NCBI GenBank assembly: GCA_037043455.1 | Contig: JAWPHD010002623.1 | Coordinates: 62,001-126,000 of the forward strand | From: Cyrtodaria siliqua | Taxonomy: Eukaryota; Mollusca; Bivalvia; Adapedonta; Hiatellidae | DNA: 64,000 nucleotides | Direction: 5' to 3' | Part shown: positions 1 to 12,654 of the stretch, piece after piece | Layout: each line of letters starts with the position of its first letter | Numbering within the stretch: the stretch's first letter is position 1 | Program-made: the position numbers and the translations under genes | Notes under the pieces: model-generated | What the model was told of the DNA's origin: nothing | Database searches by the model: none | Seen by the model: the letters and a program-made list of their open reading frames with translations, nothing else

Positions 1-29
1 TAAATATATTTAAACTTTTTTTTTTACAG

Positions 30-56
30 TACCAGCTGTCAGAGGTTAAAACATAA
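30..56 (+). CDS. Possible short terminal exon of a gene to the left
   Basis: A long T-run followed by ACAG (AG at 28-29) makes a good splice acceptor. In one phase the next bases read YQLSEVKT and then stop TAA at 54-56. The other two phases also close soon. Nothing upstream is visible, so the phase cannot be fixed. It could be an alternative last exon to the one at 392-450, or chance in A/T-rich DNA. Confidence 0.18.
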   Translation, partial: YQLSEVKT

Positions 57-391
57 AATATGTAGTCATTTACTTTCTGTATCTTGCTTTTTAAAAAAAC
101 GAGGTGTTTAATCATTTTCTTTTGAGATGTTAAATAACACATACAGTAGACATGACACCTGGATAGTTTCAATAGTGAGTTTTGACTTTTCGGTTCGGAG
201 ATTTTTATTTAATTTATAACTAATAGTTGTGTTATCCATATTGGTTTTCAGTGGTTATAGTCTTAATTGTTGCCATTGATTTAGATATGTGTTACTATTA
301 TAAGTTCTGCTTTGCAATTTCTAATTGTAATTATGTCCATAATTACTTTTGCCATGTCTAAAAGGTCCCATGTTTTGTTTTTTGTTTTCAG

Positions 392-450
392 AGCAAGTGA
401 GAAGGTTACAACAGCAAGGTTCAGGCAATACAAAAGATGGAGAGAGATGA
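392..450 (+). CDS. Candidate last coding exon of a plus-strand gene entering from the left
   Basis: The acceptor is strong: a T-rich tract ending TTTTCAG, with AG at 390-391. If the exon is entered in phase so that codons start at 394, it reads QVRRLQQQGSGNTKDGER and stops at TGA 448-450. This is a hydrophilic, Gln/Arg-rich tail such as ends a coiled-coil protein. A second phase stays open to TGA at 504-506 and is less protein-like. An AATAAA at 662-667 would end the transcript. The rest of the gene is outside the window and I do not recognise the family. A chance acceptor is possible. Confidence 0.33.
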
Positions 451-661
451 ACCTGACAACTTCATGTTGGCAATATATGATAGTACAATGGCTAGTTTGT
501 ACATGATCGTGGACCTTTTAAAACCTTACACGTATGTGCATCTGGATCAGTAGTTGGGGTTTTACAAATTAGTTTTACTTGTGGACAATGGTGGGTGTCG
601 ACATATTCTCAACTATTCAGCAGAAGTCGATATGATGTGCAGTGGTCATGTGAAGTTTGTA

Positions 662-667
662 AATAAA
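662..667 (+). promoter_or_regulatory. Candidate poly(A) signal AATAAA
   Basis: Canonical AATAAA about 210 bases after the possible stop at 448-450, at the edge of the 30-bp minisatellite region. It fits the 3' end of the gene entering from the left. The hexamer alone is common in A/T-rich DNA. Confidence 0.3.
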
Positions 668-837
668 TAGAACAAGATTATTTTATAACAGTAGGAGCTT
701 AGTTGTTGTACATTGAATATACTGAGATATTGTCAGTATAGAGTGAATTTATTGAGAAACATGGTGAATAAACTGACATGTAGGAAGTATATGGTGGATG
801 TAATGAACGGTAAAGTGGATGTGCTGAAATATAGCTA

Positions 838-2030
838 ATACAGAGTGAATACACGAAGGTATAGCAACTATAGGGTGAATACACGAAGATATAGCAACTA
901 TAGGGTGAATACACGGAGATACAGCAACTATAGGGTGAATACACGAAGATATAGCAGCTATAGGGTGAATACACAAAGATAGAGTTACTATAGGGTGAAT
1001 ATACACATATATAGCTAATATAGACGAATACACGAAGATATAGCAACTATAGGGTGAATACACGAAGATATGGTAACTATAGGGTGAATACAAGAAGATA
1101 TAGCAACTATAGGGTGAATACACAAAGATATAGTTACTATAGGGTGAATATACACATATATAGCTAATACAGGGTGAATACACGAAGATATAGCAACTAT
1201 AGGGTGAATACACAGATATAGTTACTATAGGGTGAATATACACATATATAGCTAATACAGGGTGAATACACGAAGATATAGCAACTATAGGGTGAATATA
1301 CACATATATAGCTAATACAGGGTGAATACACGAAGATATAGCAACTATAGGGTGAATACACAAAGATATAGCTACTATAGGGTGAATACACAAAGATATA
1401 GTTACTATAGGGTGAATATACACACATATAGCTAATATAGGTGAATACACAAAGATATAGCAACTATAGGGTGAATACACAAAGATATAGTTACTATAGG
1501 GTGAATATACACATATATAGCTAATATAGGTGAATACACGAAGATATAGCAACTATAGGGTGAATACACAACAATATAGTTGCTATAGGGTGAATATACA
1601 CAAATATAGCTAATATAGGTGAATACACAAAGATATAGTCGCTATAGGGTGAATATACACATATATAGCTAATAAAGGTGAATACACAAAGATATAGCAA
1701 CTACAGGGTGAATACACAAAGATATAGCAACTATAGGGTGAATACACAAAGATATAGTCCCTATAGGGTGAATATACACATATATAGCTAATAAAGGTGA
1801 ATACTAGAAGATATAGCTACTATAGGGTAAATATACACATATATAGCTAATATAGAAAGATATAGCAACTATAGGGTGAATACACAATGGTCTAGCTACT
1901 ATACGGTGAATATACACATATAGCTAATATAAGTAGATATTCAGACATATATATAGCTACTTTAGAGTGGATGTACTGAGATATAGCTAATATAGGGTAA
2001 ATACACAGATGTAGCTTATACAGGGTGAAT
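838..2030. repeat. 30-bp minisatellite, about 40 copies
   Basis: Two 30-bp variants alternate: AGGGTGAATACACGAAGATA plus TAGCAACTAT, and AGGGTGAATATACACATATA plus TAGCTAATAC. Because 30 is a multiple of 3, the minus strand stays open through many units and gives long repetitive false ORFs rich in Tyr, Ser and Ile. The array decays at both ends (about 700-838 and 1920-2030). Confidence 0.95.
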
Positions 2031-2264
2031 AGATATGCATGTATTAGTGCTCCAGTCTTTTAAACAATTTTGAAATTGAGATGAGAAAAAAATTGTATCT
2101 TCATAATGTTTAAAAGTTGTGTTGATGATATAAAACCTGACAAGAATACTCGACAAGAGTTGTGTTGGTATAATAAATGCAGCAGCGTATGTGTTGTATG
2201 TGTGCTATGATATGTGCTATATGTAAATAGAACTCTGCTGTAAACACTATTATGCAATTTATGT

Positions 2265-3190
2265 TTTGAGTTGTAATACATGACAATAGTTTACTGATGT
2301 AAACAAACTATAATGTGATGTAATATATGACAATAGGACACTGCTGTCAACATAGATTTATGCAAGTTATGAGTTGTATTAGATGACAATAGATTACTGA
2401 CATAAACAAACAATTGTGCAAGTTTGTGTTATAAGTCATAATATATGACAAGTTACTGAAGTAGACAAACTATTACGCAAGTTATGTGTACAAAGTCATA
2501 ATATATGATAAAAGAATACTCGTGTAAACAAAACTTTTATTCATGTAATATGTACAAAACCTATAGTGTCTTATATGAGGGATGCAACTCAAAGAAACAC
2601 ATAAAAAAAAAAATGTCTCTGCAACTCAGGACTGAGAGGAGACGTAATAACTGAATAAAGATAAAGAAACAGAAGTACGAAGATGGCAAAGAGAGATACG
2701 ATGGTGACAAGACAAGACTGTACACTACAGCGGAGAAGAGCCAGAATTCAGAAATAAATAGAAAAAATCGGACGATTCAAGAAAAAATATGCATTGACAA
2801 TTATGCATTTTCATGAATAATTGACGATTCATCAGAACATTAATATAAAAGGTTCTTTCACATACATAATCCATCAGTCCTAATGCAAAATATTGACCCA
2901 GGAATATTTGAGTGTTTCCAGAACGGTTGTCATATTGTTAATGTCAAACGTTAATGAGAAAGTTTTGAGTTGACGATGCATCTTCAGGAATAATTAAGAT
3001 AATTTTAACCATATACCCTGCTACATTAATATAGCATATTAATTTCTGTTGTTAATTTGAGTTCATACATCAGACCTAATGCACAATATTGACCAAGGAA
3101 TATTTGAAAGTCTTGCAAAAGCAATTGTCATGTTAATGTGTATGTTGCAGTATTAGGTGCTGATATCAAAGAATAAAATGCCATGTTAAT
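2265..3190. repeat. Degenerate tandem and duplicated intergenic sequence
   Basis: From about 2265 to 2530 a 65-75-bp unit (core GACAATAGATTACTGACATA) recurs with heavy divergence. From about 2850 to 3140 a block around CTAATGCAAAATATTGACC appears twice, about 200 bases apart. No gene is visible in 2030-3300. Confidence 0.55.
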
Positions 3191-3454
3191 ATGCCATGTT
3201 GTTTATAGTTTTTTATTGATAATCTGACGCCTTTGATGAGATTATATTTTGTACCCATGTATGCCATATTTGTTTGTAATGCTTGTTCAGATTTGATTTC
3301 CTAGTTGTGTTCATGTATATACTTATTTTTGTTTACATTGTTTAGGTTGTTTAGGTTGTTTGCCTTGTTGATCTCAGGAAACCAGAGTTGTTCAAACATT
3401 TTTGTATTAAAAGGGAATGTTGGCAATTTTGCGCCGCGCATGTATCACATTTTT

Positions 3455-3705
3455 GTCATGTTCATTAAAGGTCTTCATCATGATCCCTGTATTGTTTCAG
3501 GTGCTACTTGAGTGGTGGCACAAAACAAAATAGAGTGTTTACAGAATTTTCAGCAACTCTGCAGTTCTGCAGGTGCGAAGGTTCTAGGCCTGTTCTTCAT
3601 ATTTTTACCTAATTGTAAATGGAGAGTGAACCTGAAATGTTCATTCCTGTTGGTGCCATATAACCTTTTTGTATTGATGCACCGTAAAAACTCCCAATTC
3701 AAGTG
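3455..3705 (+). mobile_element. SINE-like element, family 1 (partial)
   Basis: Shares with 8735-8999 and 10128-10357 the ordered blocks CATTAAAGGTCTTCATCATG, CAGCAACTCTGCAGTTCTGC, AAGGTTCTAGGCCTGTTCT and a 3' end near TGCACCGTAAAAACTCCCAA. Minus-strand copies lie at 53505-53690 and 55136-55310. The complete copy at 8603-8999 shows how the family inserts. Confidence 0.75.
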
Positions 3706-5350
3706 CACTGTGAATGCATTGATCAAATATTAGTAAAATTACATGACAATGAAACGTAAATGGTAAGGTCAGCAGTAAAGGTGGCAAAAACGTCCTACAA
3801 TAATTCTGATTTTCTGACTTGAGGATGCCTTGCTTTCTATTCTTTGACCTTTTCATGAAATCAAAATCTTTAACTGCAATTATTATAATCTGTTTTATAA
3901 AATTTCTAAAATCAAATGTTATTTCATTCATAAAAATGCTAAGTAAATGGTATATGATTTCATAAACTTGAAACATCTTTCTTTTTTAAATTTATTATTT
4001 CCGAAGGTTGGTAAAATTGAAAAAGAAAAAGAAATCTTATCTGCTACTTGAGCCGTGCCTTTGCAGTATTTTACATGGTATGGAACACCTTATAGACTGG
4101 GCCTAACAACCAGATTTACAAATATTTCACCCCAATACTCTCTCAGATTGTCAACAGTCCCTTTAAAACACCAAATCCAATTATGCTGCTATTGTTTTAA
4201 CATTTTGCTGTGCAAGGGCATTATAAATGTACATACGTTGTCAAGGGCATTATAAATGTACATACGTTGTCAAAGAGAACCCCCTGGTAGCGTAATGGTT
4301 TATCGGGTTGCGTTTTGTGTAGTTCTTCACGCACCGGCTACATCAGCTGTTTGGCATGCTTTGGCTGGTGTCAGGCCTCTGTCGTGCAGATGTGAAGTTC
4401 ATTTTTGACTGTTGTCTTTTCGGAACCATTAAAAATGTAAATGATTTGTTCATATTGTATAAGAAGATGTAACATTTTATTTATCTATCTAAACAAAAAA
4501 AGGTGCTTTTATATGAAGTTTGTTTAATGTAAATACAGTTATATAAGAAATCCAAAATGTGAACTGTTATCTTAAGACCCAGGGTTGAAATAAACATTCC
4601 CCTATAAGGTCATATGATTTATTATATACTTTAGTTATAATCATTTGGAAGAAAACAAACATGTTTTACTTCTCATTCCTTCAAGTTGTCTTTACAACAA
4701 GGTTATTTACAAGATGTTCACCACCTCCAGAGATGAGTTTTCATGTGTAAAGTAACTATCCTGCCAACAACAGCCACATTTTGCAAAATATGAACACATT
4801 TTCTAAACCTATTGTCGACTTGGTATATATATATATATATGTATAAACTTAATATTTTGAGAATCCCAAACTCTACTGACACAGTATGAACTGCTTTAAC
4901 CAGCCATGTCATACCACAAAACTGGAGCATCGAATTATGAGTTAGCAATTCATAATTCATTTTATGCATGTTCAGTCGTGGGTATTTTAAGAACCTATGA
5001 ATAAATCTACTTTTAATATGTACATATACATTATTATACGACCTGAACTCCTGGATAGAGGTTTGATAAACAGTTTTGTAGTGTAATTTTGCTGTTATTT
5101 GGTGGGTTAGTTTCTTTAAATTACGAAAAATATCATTGTTTACAGTGAATTAATTTGAATTCTAAGCAGAAATGGTGATCAAGTTGCCCTAGTAACAGAT
5201 TTGCTTCTTAAAGTTTAGATTTTTGTTCCATTTGTTTAAGGATTCAAAATCATTGTTTTGGCAATGTTCCATTTAGATATAATTTCAATCCACCTATGAA
5301 TCTCCTATGAGAGCACATGTACCTTTATAAAATAACTACTCAAATGTATT
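3706..5350. other. Gene-free stretch
   Basis: A/T-rich sequence without a supported gene. It has a direct duplication of GGGCATTATAAATGTACATA at about 4217-4270, then a stretch at 4270-4400 that loosely resembles a tRNA-derived SINE head but lacks a clear B box. A short (TA)n run sits near 4822-4840. Confidence 0.5.
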
Positions 5351-5794
5351 AAAGGAAAAAAGAAATGCAACTCGTTAATTTCCGCTATATATTGTATGTA
5401 TAATATGCTGCTGTTAATTGAATGGTACAAGGCTACATTAGACTTTCCTTTCGAAAAAAGCCAAAAACAACATGTGACAGCACATACCTCTTCAAAGTTA
5501 TATTATTAATAAAATATGAGTTTGCCCAAAGCAGGTGAGCAAACTTAGGATGCAATCTCTACATAAATTACAGTACTGAAATGGCTCAAATTTTCAGAGA
5601 ACTTCAACATTTATGAATTTCATGTTACTGTGATTAAAAGGTCTACAACAGCACAGTTTTGTCCTTTCTATAACTAGCTGCAACCCTTCTTTTACAAAAC
5701 ATTTTAAGACTTCTCCGGAATATTACGTCAAATTAAGTGTGCAGTATATAAAATTTATAGAGGAAATTCCCGAGTTGCGTTGCTTTTTTCCTTT
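5351..5794. mobile_element. MITE family C, copy 1 (444 bp)
   Basis: The terminal inverted repeats read AAAGGAAAAAAGAAATGCAA on the left and, on the reverse strand at the right, AAAGGAAAAAAGCAACGCAA. They continue inward into a shared ATTTCCGCTATA-like block. A second copy at 37598-38056 has the same interior order (TATGCTGCTGTTAAT, GTGAGCAAACTTAGGATGCA, AGTACTGAAATGGCTCAA). It has no coding capacity, so it is a non-autonomous DNA transposon. Confidence 0.85.
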
Positions 5795-5837
5795 TGTAAA
5801 TCTCTTTTGCTGCCTCGGTCGCAAAACATTGATAATT

Positions 5838-5905
5838 AGGACCAGTGTAAACCCAGATCAGCATGCACATAATGTGAAGGCTGATCAGGGTTAACACGGT
5901 TCACC
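5838..5905 (+). mobile_element. MITE family D fragment
   Basis: GTGTAAACCCAGATCAGC and GGCTGATCAGGGTTAACA match the centre of the family whose fuller copies lie at 25453, 28753, 41802, 44061 and 56879. The terminal repeats are lost. Confidence 0.5.
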
Positions 5906-6719
5906 ACTCAGCAAGACAGTTTTCCATAAATATATACAAAATTATCGGAATATTTGAATTTAAGCAGACGTCATTTGAAATTTGGCCACGTTATTTATCC
6001 TTGAGCAAGATAATAAATTAGTACTGATTCTACCCAGAAAGCCATCGAGAGTGATTAATCTAAGTTGCAATAACTTGTTTCGCAATCGATGTAAAATAAA
6101 TATGTTTAAACTAAACATATTTTGATATTGATACATGCGAGATACGTCGGATGACATCATGCATTGTTCAGCAATAATATATGAGGCACCAAATGAAGTT
6201 AAACACGAATATTGGTGTCGCATGAACAAAGATTCTTACATTTGTGTTATTTCATACGAAAAAATATGAAACTGTTATAATATTAAAATAGAATAAAAAC
6301 TGTTACTTGTTCCATATATTTTCATATAAAAGAACAGTAATGAAAGGTCCTATATGAATGCGAGCCATCCAGAGTCATTGCACTTAACATGGCACCAGTT
6401 GTCAGTCATTTATCCATTTAACCAATCAAACCAATACAATACCTCTGACAAACAATAGTATGTGCAACTGTATTATAATAACACCTATTGTCAATATATT
6501 ACCAGGCCTGCATGTGTCTCAGTCATTGTTATATACAAACCTTGTTGAATGCTTGCTTTGTATTCCATCAAATGATTAGATGAGATTGAATAATATTATA
6601 AAAACCCATTACAGTCTACATATTAAATTGCATGGACGTTCAGTGTTTAAACTGAATTAACATGAGGCCAGTTGTCAATCATTTATCCATTTAACCAATC
6701 AAACCACTACGATACCTCG

Positions 6720-6838
6720 GAAACAGTAGCATGTGCAACTGTATTATAATAAACCTATACAACAATAGCACGTGCAACTGTATTATAAAAAACCTATACA
6801 ACAATAGCACGTGCAACTGTATTATAATAAACCTATAC
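6720..6838. repeat. 39-bp tandem repeat, 3 copies
   Basis: Unit around AACAATAGCACGTGCAACTG, TATTATAATAAACCTATAC, repeated three times. A related single unit lies at about 6452-6485. The open frame across it (6731-6997) is a repeat artefact. Confidence 0.85.
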
Positions 6839-7231
6839 TCCGACATCAGCCATAGGGTGGAGATATCTAAATGCTGGTGTCCTGTTAATTGCTCTGCTCT
6901 TGTTGTGGCATGCTTTTATCTGCTAATGAATCCATTCAATTGCTGTTTAAGATACTCAGTTGTAGATCTATGCAAAACCATTAGTGTTTATGGATAGTCA
7001 AATATATTGCCAAACCATAGTTTCAATCTTGAATAACTGTTGGATGGATACACTAAATTTTGAGTGGATGTACACATACTGTATTCTGCCTATATATGTA
7101 TATCACAAACTATCCCTTTTTGTTTGTTCTTAGTACAAGTTGGAAAATACATTTGAATACCTTTGCTGGGTCATGTTGTCATTCAAAGGCTTTACCAATC
7201 TAAGTTTGATTAGAGTAAACTAAGACATATA

Positions 7232-9365
7232 AATGTGCTGCAGTATACATTGACTACAGTATACAGACATTGACTACAGTATACAGACATTGACTACAGA
7301 CTACAGTAAACAGACATTGACTACAGTATACAGACATTGACTACAGTATACAGACACTGACTATGGTATACATAGGCATTCACTACAGAATACAATGACT
7401 ACAGTGTACATATACATTTACTACAGTATACAATGACTACAGTATACATAGCCATTCACTACAGTATACAATGGCTACAGTATAAATAGGCATTTACTAC
7501 AGTATACAATGACTATAGTATACATAGGTGTTGACTACAGTATACATAGGCGTTGACTACAGTATACATTGACTACAGTAGACATTGACTATGGTATACA
7601 TTCAGTGTACAAACCAATGACTACAGTATACATTGAATACAATAGAAATTGACTACAGTTTACAAACCAATGACTACAGTATACATATACATTGACTATA
7701 GTATACAGACCTTGACTACAGTATACATAGACATTGACTACAGTATACATAGACATTGACTACAGTATGCATTGACTGCAGTATGCATTGACTAGTATAC
7801 ATGGACTACATAGACATGCACTGCAGTATACACAAACATTGATTACAGTATACATATATGTTGACTACAGTTACTTAGACATTTACTGCAGTATTCATTG
7901 ACTACAGTATACATATACATTGACTACAGTATACATATACATTGACTACAGTATACATAGACATTGGCTACAGTATACATAGACATTTACTGCAGTATAC
8001 AATGATTACAGTTGACATTGACTACAGTTGACATTGACTACAGTATACATAGACATTTACTGCAGTATACATTGATTACAGTAGACATTGACTACAGTAT
8101 ACATATACATTGACTACAGTATACATATACATTGACTACAGTATACATATACATTGACTACAGTATACATAGGCATTGGCTACAGTATACATAGACATTT
8201 ACTGCAGTATACAATGATTACAGTTGACATTGACTACAGTTGACATTGACTACAGTATACGTAGACATTTACTGCAGTATACATTGATTACAGTAGACAT
8301 TGACTATATTATACATAAATAGTCACTACAGTATACAGTGACAACAGTCTACAAAGACATTGACTATATTATAAATTGGTAACAATAAACAGTGACTACA
8401 ATCTACATAGACATTGACTACATTAAATATATATCTATATATAGACATTATATATTTTTTGTAATTGACTACAGTATACAGTGACTACTATACACATAAA
8501 CATCGACTACAGTATACATAAACATTCACTACAGTATACAATGACTAGAGTATACATAGACATTACCTACAGTATATATAGACATTGACTTGTATACAAC
8601 TAGCCCCGTGTGGTTCCAGGGGCCCCGTTTGGTTACGGGGCAAATAATAGGGCCACTGCATATCCCACTGGAGGGGAAGGCAGAGGGGTAGAACCCCCAC
8701 ACATTCATGTTCATTTTATCATTTTTTATTTATGCTCATTAAAGGTCTTCATCATGACCCCTACATTGTTTCAGGTGCCATCTCGCTCATATCACTAGAG
8801 CAGTGGCTGAAAAACGATAACGTGGCTCCAGCGTACAATAGAATTTGCAGCAACTCTGCAGTTCAGGCAGAGAAGGTTCTAGGCCTGTTCTCCATGTTTT
8901 ATCTTGATGTACATGGAGGATGAGCCTGGCATGTTCATTCATTCATGTTAGGCACCTTTCATGTGTTGGTGCGCCTTAAAACCCCAATTCAATTCAATAG
9001 TATACAACTATACATTGACTACAGTATATACTGACTACAATAGACATTGACTACAGTATGCACATACATTGACTACAGTACACATTGACTATACATAGAC
9101 ATTGACTACAGTGTACATATATATTGACTACAGTACACATAGGCATTGCCTACAGTATACATTCAAACAGAAACATTGACTACACCATACATTGACTACA
9201 GTACATAGACATTGACTACAGTGTACATAGATATTGACTACAGTACACATAAACATTGACTACAGTGTACATCAACATTGACAGCAGTGTACATGACATT
9301 GACTAGATTATACATTGACTACAGTGTACAGTGACTACAGTATACATAGACATTGACTATGGTAT
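7232..9365. repeat. Large minisatellite with core GACTACAGTATACAT
   Basis: Variable units of about 14-24 bp built from ACATTGACTACAGTATAC, often with an ATAG or ATAT linker. It is interrupted at 8603-8999 by a SINE-like insertion and decays at its right end into (TA)n near 9465-9480. Each unit contains the palindrome GTATAC. Confidence 0.95.
8603..8999 (+). mobile_element. SINE-like element, family 1, complete copy with target duplication
   Basis: This 397-bp insert splits the minisatellite and is bounded by an exact 11-bp direct repeat GTATACAACTA at 8592-8602 and 9000-9010. It starts GCCCCGTGTGGTTCCAGGGG and ends in a CAATTCAATTCAAT tail. The target duplication and simple tail mean LINE-machinery retrotransposition after the minisatellite existed. 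Other copies (3455, 10128, 53505, 55136) share only the 3' two thirds. No clear A or B box was found in the 5' part, so it may be a LINE 3' end rather than a tRNA SINE. Confidence 0.85.
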
Positions 9366-9587
9366 ACTTTGACTTCATATATATTGAAAGATACTACAAT
9401 ATGTATATATACATCCTAAGACAAGGGAGTCCTCCATACTGAAGGTTGAGGTTTTCTACATGTATAATATATATATATATCTATACTCGTATAATTTTAA
9501 TATTATACTTGACCTAGCATAGTCATTATATGGAACGTATAACTATGTACATTCTTTTCGTGAACACTATACTATTCATTTTAAAAG

Positions 9588-9892
9588 ATGACGGAGACAG
9601 ACATTTCCTTCCTAGTGTGTATTATTGCTGTGTGACAGAGACGGACATTTCCTTCCTAATGTGTATTATTGCTGTGTGACAGAGACAGACATTTCCTTCC
9701 TAATGTGTATTATTGCTGTGTGACAGAGACAGACATTTCCTTCCTAATGTGTATTATTGCTGTGTGACAGAGACAGACATTTTTTTCCTAATGTGTATTA
9801 TTGCTGTGTGACGGAGACAGACATTTCCTTCCTAATGTGTATTATTGCTGTGTATTATTGCTGTGTATTATTGCTTTGTATTATTGCTGTGT
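9588..9892. repeat. 44-bp minisatellite, about 6 copies
   Basis: Unit TGACAGAGACAGACATTTCC followed by TTCCTAATGTGTATTATTGC and TGTG. The right edge breaks into four copies of the 13-bp sub-unit TATTATTGCTGTG. Confidence 0.93.
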
Positions 9893-10127
9893 GAACTGTT
9901 CTATTAATGATGTTATTTACAGTGTTTATTTTTATATTTTCATAATTTTAATACAAAAGCAAGAAGAGATTTAGACGTTTGTTGTTTTTCTTTTGTCCTG
10001 ATCATGATGTGATCTTGACAATTCCAACTTTTCCTGTAATTTATTTAGCTCCATGTGTTTATCAGGTATAAAATAGAACTACATGAAATTCCGCTAGAGG
10101 CATAGCGGTAGGACCCAATTTTGTCAC

Positions 10128-10357
10128 GCCCATTAAAGGTCTTCATCATGACACTGCGTTTGTAGACATAGGAAGATGGCTCCATCGTAAATTGAGTGTC
10201 TACTAGAGAGCAGCAACTCTGCTCTTCTGCAGGTTAGAAAGTTCTAGGCCCATTCTCAATAGTGTATCCCGATGTAAATGAGGTGGAGCCTAGCAACTTC
10301 ATTTCTGTTTGGTGCCATATAACCTTTTTGTGTTGGTGCACACCTTAACCTAATTAA
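10128..10357 (+). mobile_element. SINE-like element, family 1 (partial)
   Basis: CATTAAAGGTCTTCATCATG, CAGCAACTCTGCTCTTCTGC, AAGTTCTAGGCCCATTCT and a 3' end TGCACACCTTAACC are in the same order as in 3455-3705 and 8735-8999. The copy is diverged. Confidence 0.75.
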
Positions 10358-10514
10358 ATTATTACCGAACTACTATTAAAAAGTATGTACTGTTAACCTC
10401 CCTTAGTAATTGTAATGGAGAAAAGGAAGTAACTAGTGCTTACTTGTAGTGTTATTGTGGGAAGATTGGTGTCGAGTTAACATGCTGTTAGACAATCATT
10501 CTGGTGTAATTTTT

Positions 10515-10660
10515 GTTTGTATGGTGTTTTACGTCATTTTCAACACATGTAAGGTTATATATGATGGTCGATTGTTTATGAGACAGACCACAAACTTTTC
10601 CTGGTTAGAACCAGTACTGAACACCTCCCGCCATCTAAGAATCGACACTTCCTCAAAAGT
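10515..10660 (-). mobile_element. tRNA-derived SINE family 2, 3' part
   Basis: Matches 52622-52821 and 54078-54215: GTTTGTATGGTGTTTTACG, ACACATGTAAGGTTATATAT, TTCCTGGTTAGAACCAGTAC, AATCGACACTTCCTCA. The tRNA-like head, which would lie at higher coordinates on the minus strand, is missing. Confidence 0.65.
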
Positions 10661-10904
10661 GTAATTTCATACTGTTTAATTAGGAAAGTACGAAAATTAA
10701 AAATTGAAATAATGCATGATTGTGTCATGATTAAAATTCTACATTTATGCACGGTACTTAAAATACAGGTATTCAATACTATGAGTAAAATTAATTAGGA
10801 GTTGGTAACTCATAATTTGATGCTTCAGCAACAATAATAATAGGGTGATGTTTTGCCTGCAAATTCTATTGTAAACACTCCAAGGGCCAGCAGAGCTTAT
10901 GGAT

Positions 10905-11240
10905 GGCGAGTTGTCCGTCGTCCATCCGTCGTCTGTCCTTCGTCCATCCGTCGTCCGTCCGTCGTTAACTTTCGTCTCATTAAGACGATAGGGCCTTCAT
11001 TTTTCATCTGATCATTACCAAACTTTACCAGATTATTAGTATCAATGAAAGATCGAACAAGTTCGGAAACCAGCCACATCGGACCAGTAACAGCAGAGTT
11101 ATGGCCCTTGATTTAGTTAAAAATGCTACATTTGCCTCGTTAAGATGATAGGGCCTTTATTTTTCATTTTATCTTTATCAACCTTTAAAAGATTGTTAAT
11201 ATCGATAAAAGCTCGAACAAGTTTGAAAACCAGTCACGAT
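10905..11240 (+). repeat. About 170-bp tandem-unit element, two units
   Basis: After a GTCCGTCGTCCATCCGTCGT lead-in come two units of the family seen at 12655-15600 and 16800-17510: ACGATAGGGCCTTCATTTTT, ATCAATGAAAG, GAAAACCAGCC, GTTATGGCCCTTGATTTAGT. No coding capacity. Related to the larger array 1.4 kb to the right. Confidence 0.8.
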
Positions 11241-11284
11241 ACCTTTTTATAAATAGACTAAAACTGAGAAATCATTTTGTTTAC

Positions 11285-11859
11285 AAGCCCAGTTTCCGTC
11301 ATGTATTTTATCGAGTGATAGATTCAACTAGGTCAAGATACAGTATACTTTTATGAATTAGAAACTTGTTTGCAAGTCTATTCAACAATTTCATTGTAAA
11401 AATGGTATGTTTGCATTGTTCCATCAGTCACCTCGATCGCTATAACAATGCGCCTGGTAACGTCAATTTAAAATGTTCAATCACGATAATTTACAATGTA
11501 TCGATGGGTAACTCTGTGTAAATCAAACAGATACAGGTTGTACGAGTTGCTTCTCTTTGGTTTAAATATATAATCACGGTATATTTTAACTGCGTCTATT
11601 GAAAAGTGATAAAAATATGACATCATTAGAGAGTTATTTTTTTCATAGTTTATTATGCGGCAGTATGCGCGCGCATCCCCAACGCCATATAAGGAAGTAA
11701 ACACAATTTTCAGAGAAATCCCTTTCGTTTTTGCTTATTTACTTTTTTTTTTTTTCTGTTTCCAATCTTCAGTTCTAAATGTCTGACAATAAGTGACATC
11801 GCGTAAGTAATTTACAGTGTAAAAACAGTTTTTAAATGAGAATGACGGAAACTGGGCTT
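11285..11859. mobile_element. TIR element, about 575 bp
   Basis: AAGCCCAGTTTCCGTCAT at 11285-11302 is matched exactly in inverted orientation at 11842-11859. The interior is A/T-rich without a coding frame longer than chance. A non-autonomous DNA transposon is the simplest reading. Target duplications were not resolved. Confidence 0.65.
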
Positions 11860-12654
11860 GGATGGAAACTGGCCTCCTACGAGTACATGTAATATATGTA
11901 CCGTATATATATAATATAAATGAAAATCAATACAACATTTTAAAAACAAGAAGGGCAAAATGATATGCTATGGTACATGCGTTAATATTAGACCTCTATC
12001 TCTTGTAGTTTCAGAAAAAAAGATATTCCTATATAACTCTATGTAAAACTATGACCCCAGGGCGGAGCCATATTTGATCCCAGAGTCACCATCGAATAAA
12101 CTTGTAAGAGGACATAAGCTTATGCTGCATGAGATATATGGGAACCCTACGCCTTGTGGGCTCCGATAACATCTTTTAAGTGTTAAGAATGAATTTACAT
12201 GCTAAATATTAGACCTCTAGCTCTGACTTGTTGTTTCCGAGAAGAAGATTTATTAACAGCATCTCGATGTAAAATATTTTTGGGTCGGGCCTTTTTTATG
12301 GGTTGATCGGGAAAGGGCAAACATTAATTTTTCAAGTGATGCTCCCTGAATTGGATGCTTTGTTTGAACCTGGTTTAAACCCTAGCGACATTTTTGCCAG
12401 TAAACGTTCCAAGGCAGTAGCCCTATCGTCAATCCGTTTGCGTTTGTGATGTCACATGCCTCGCTTCTTAGTAACCCGTAATTGTTGTTTGATGCATGTG
12501 TTGGTTGACTGTGTTCTGTGAAAGGTACATTTCCTGTTCAACCTTGACATAAAGAATAATTTTAAAGGAAAAACTTTCGTAAAAATAAATTTATGTAGGT
12601 TGTCTAATAAAAAGATCAAAAGTAATAAAATAGCGCAGTGTACCAATTAAAAAC
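11860..12654. other. Gene-free stretch
   Basis: No gene is supported. The stretch has phrases such as ATTAGACCTCTAGCTCT and CCAGGGCGGAGCCATATTTG, and the 15720-15890 region has similar ones, so these are probably old interspersed repeats. Confidence 0.4.

Noticed and set aside
749..1552. 267-codon minus-strand frame of Tyr/Ile/Ser repeats
   Set aside because: It follows a 30-bp minisatellite whose length is a multiple of 3; three overlapping frames are open and there is no non-repeat coding part.
3641..3976. 111-codon minus-strand frame
   Set aside because: Overlaps the family 1 SINE-like copy and A/T-rich sequence; no splice sites and no recognisable domain.
4270..4400. tRNA gene or SINE head
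   Set aside because: TGGTAGCGTAATGG is only loosely like an A box, no B box follows, and no cloverleaf can be drawn.
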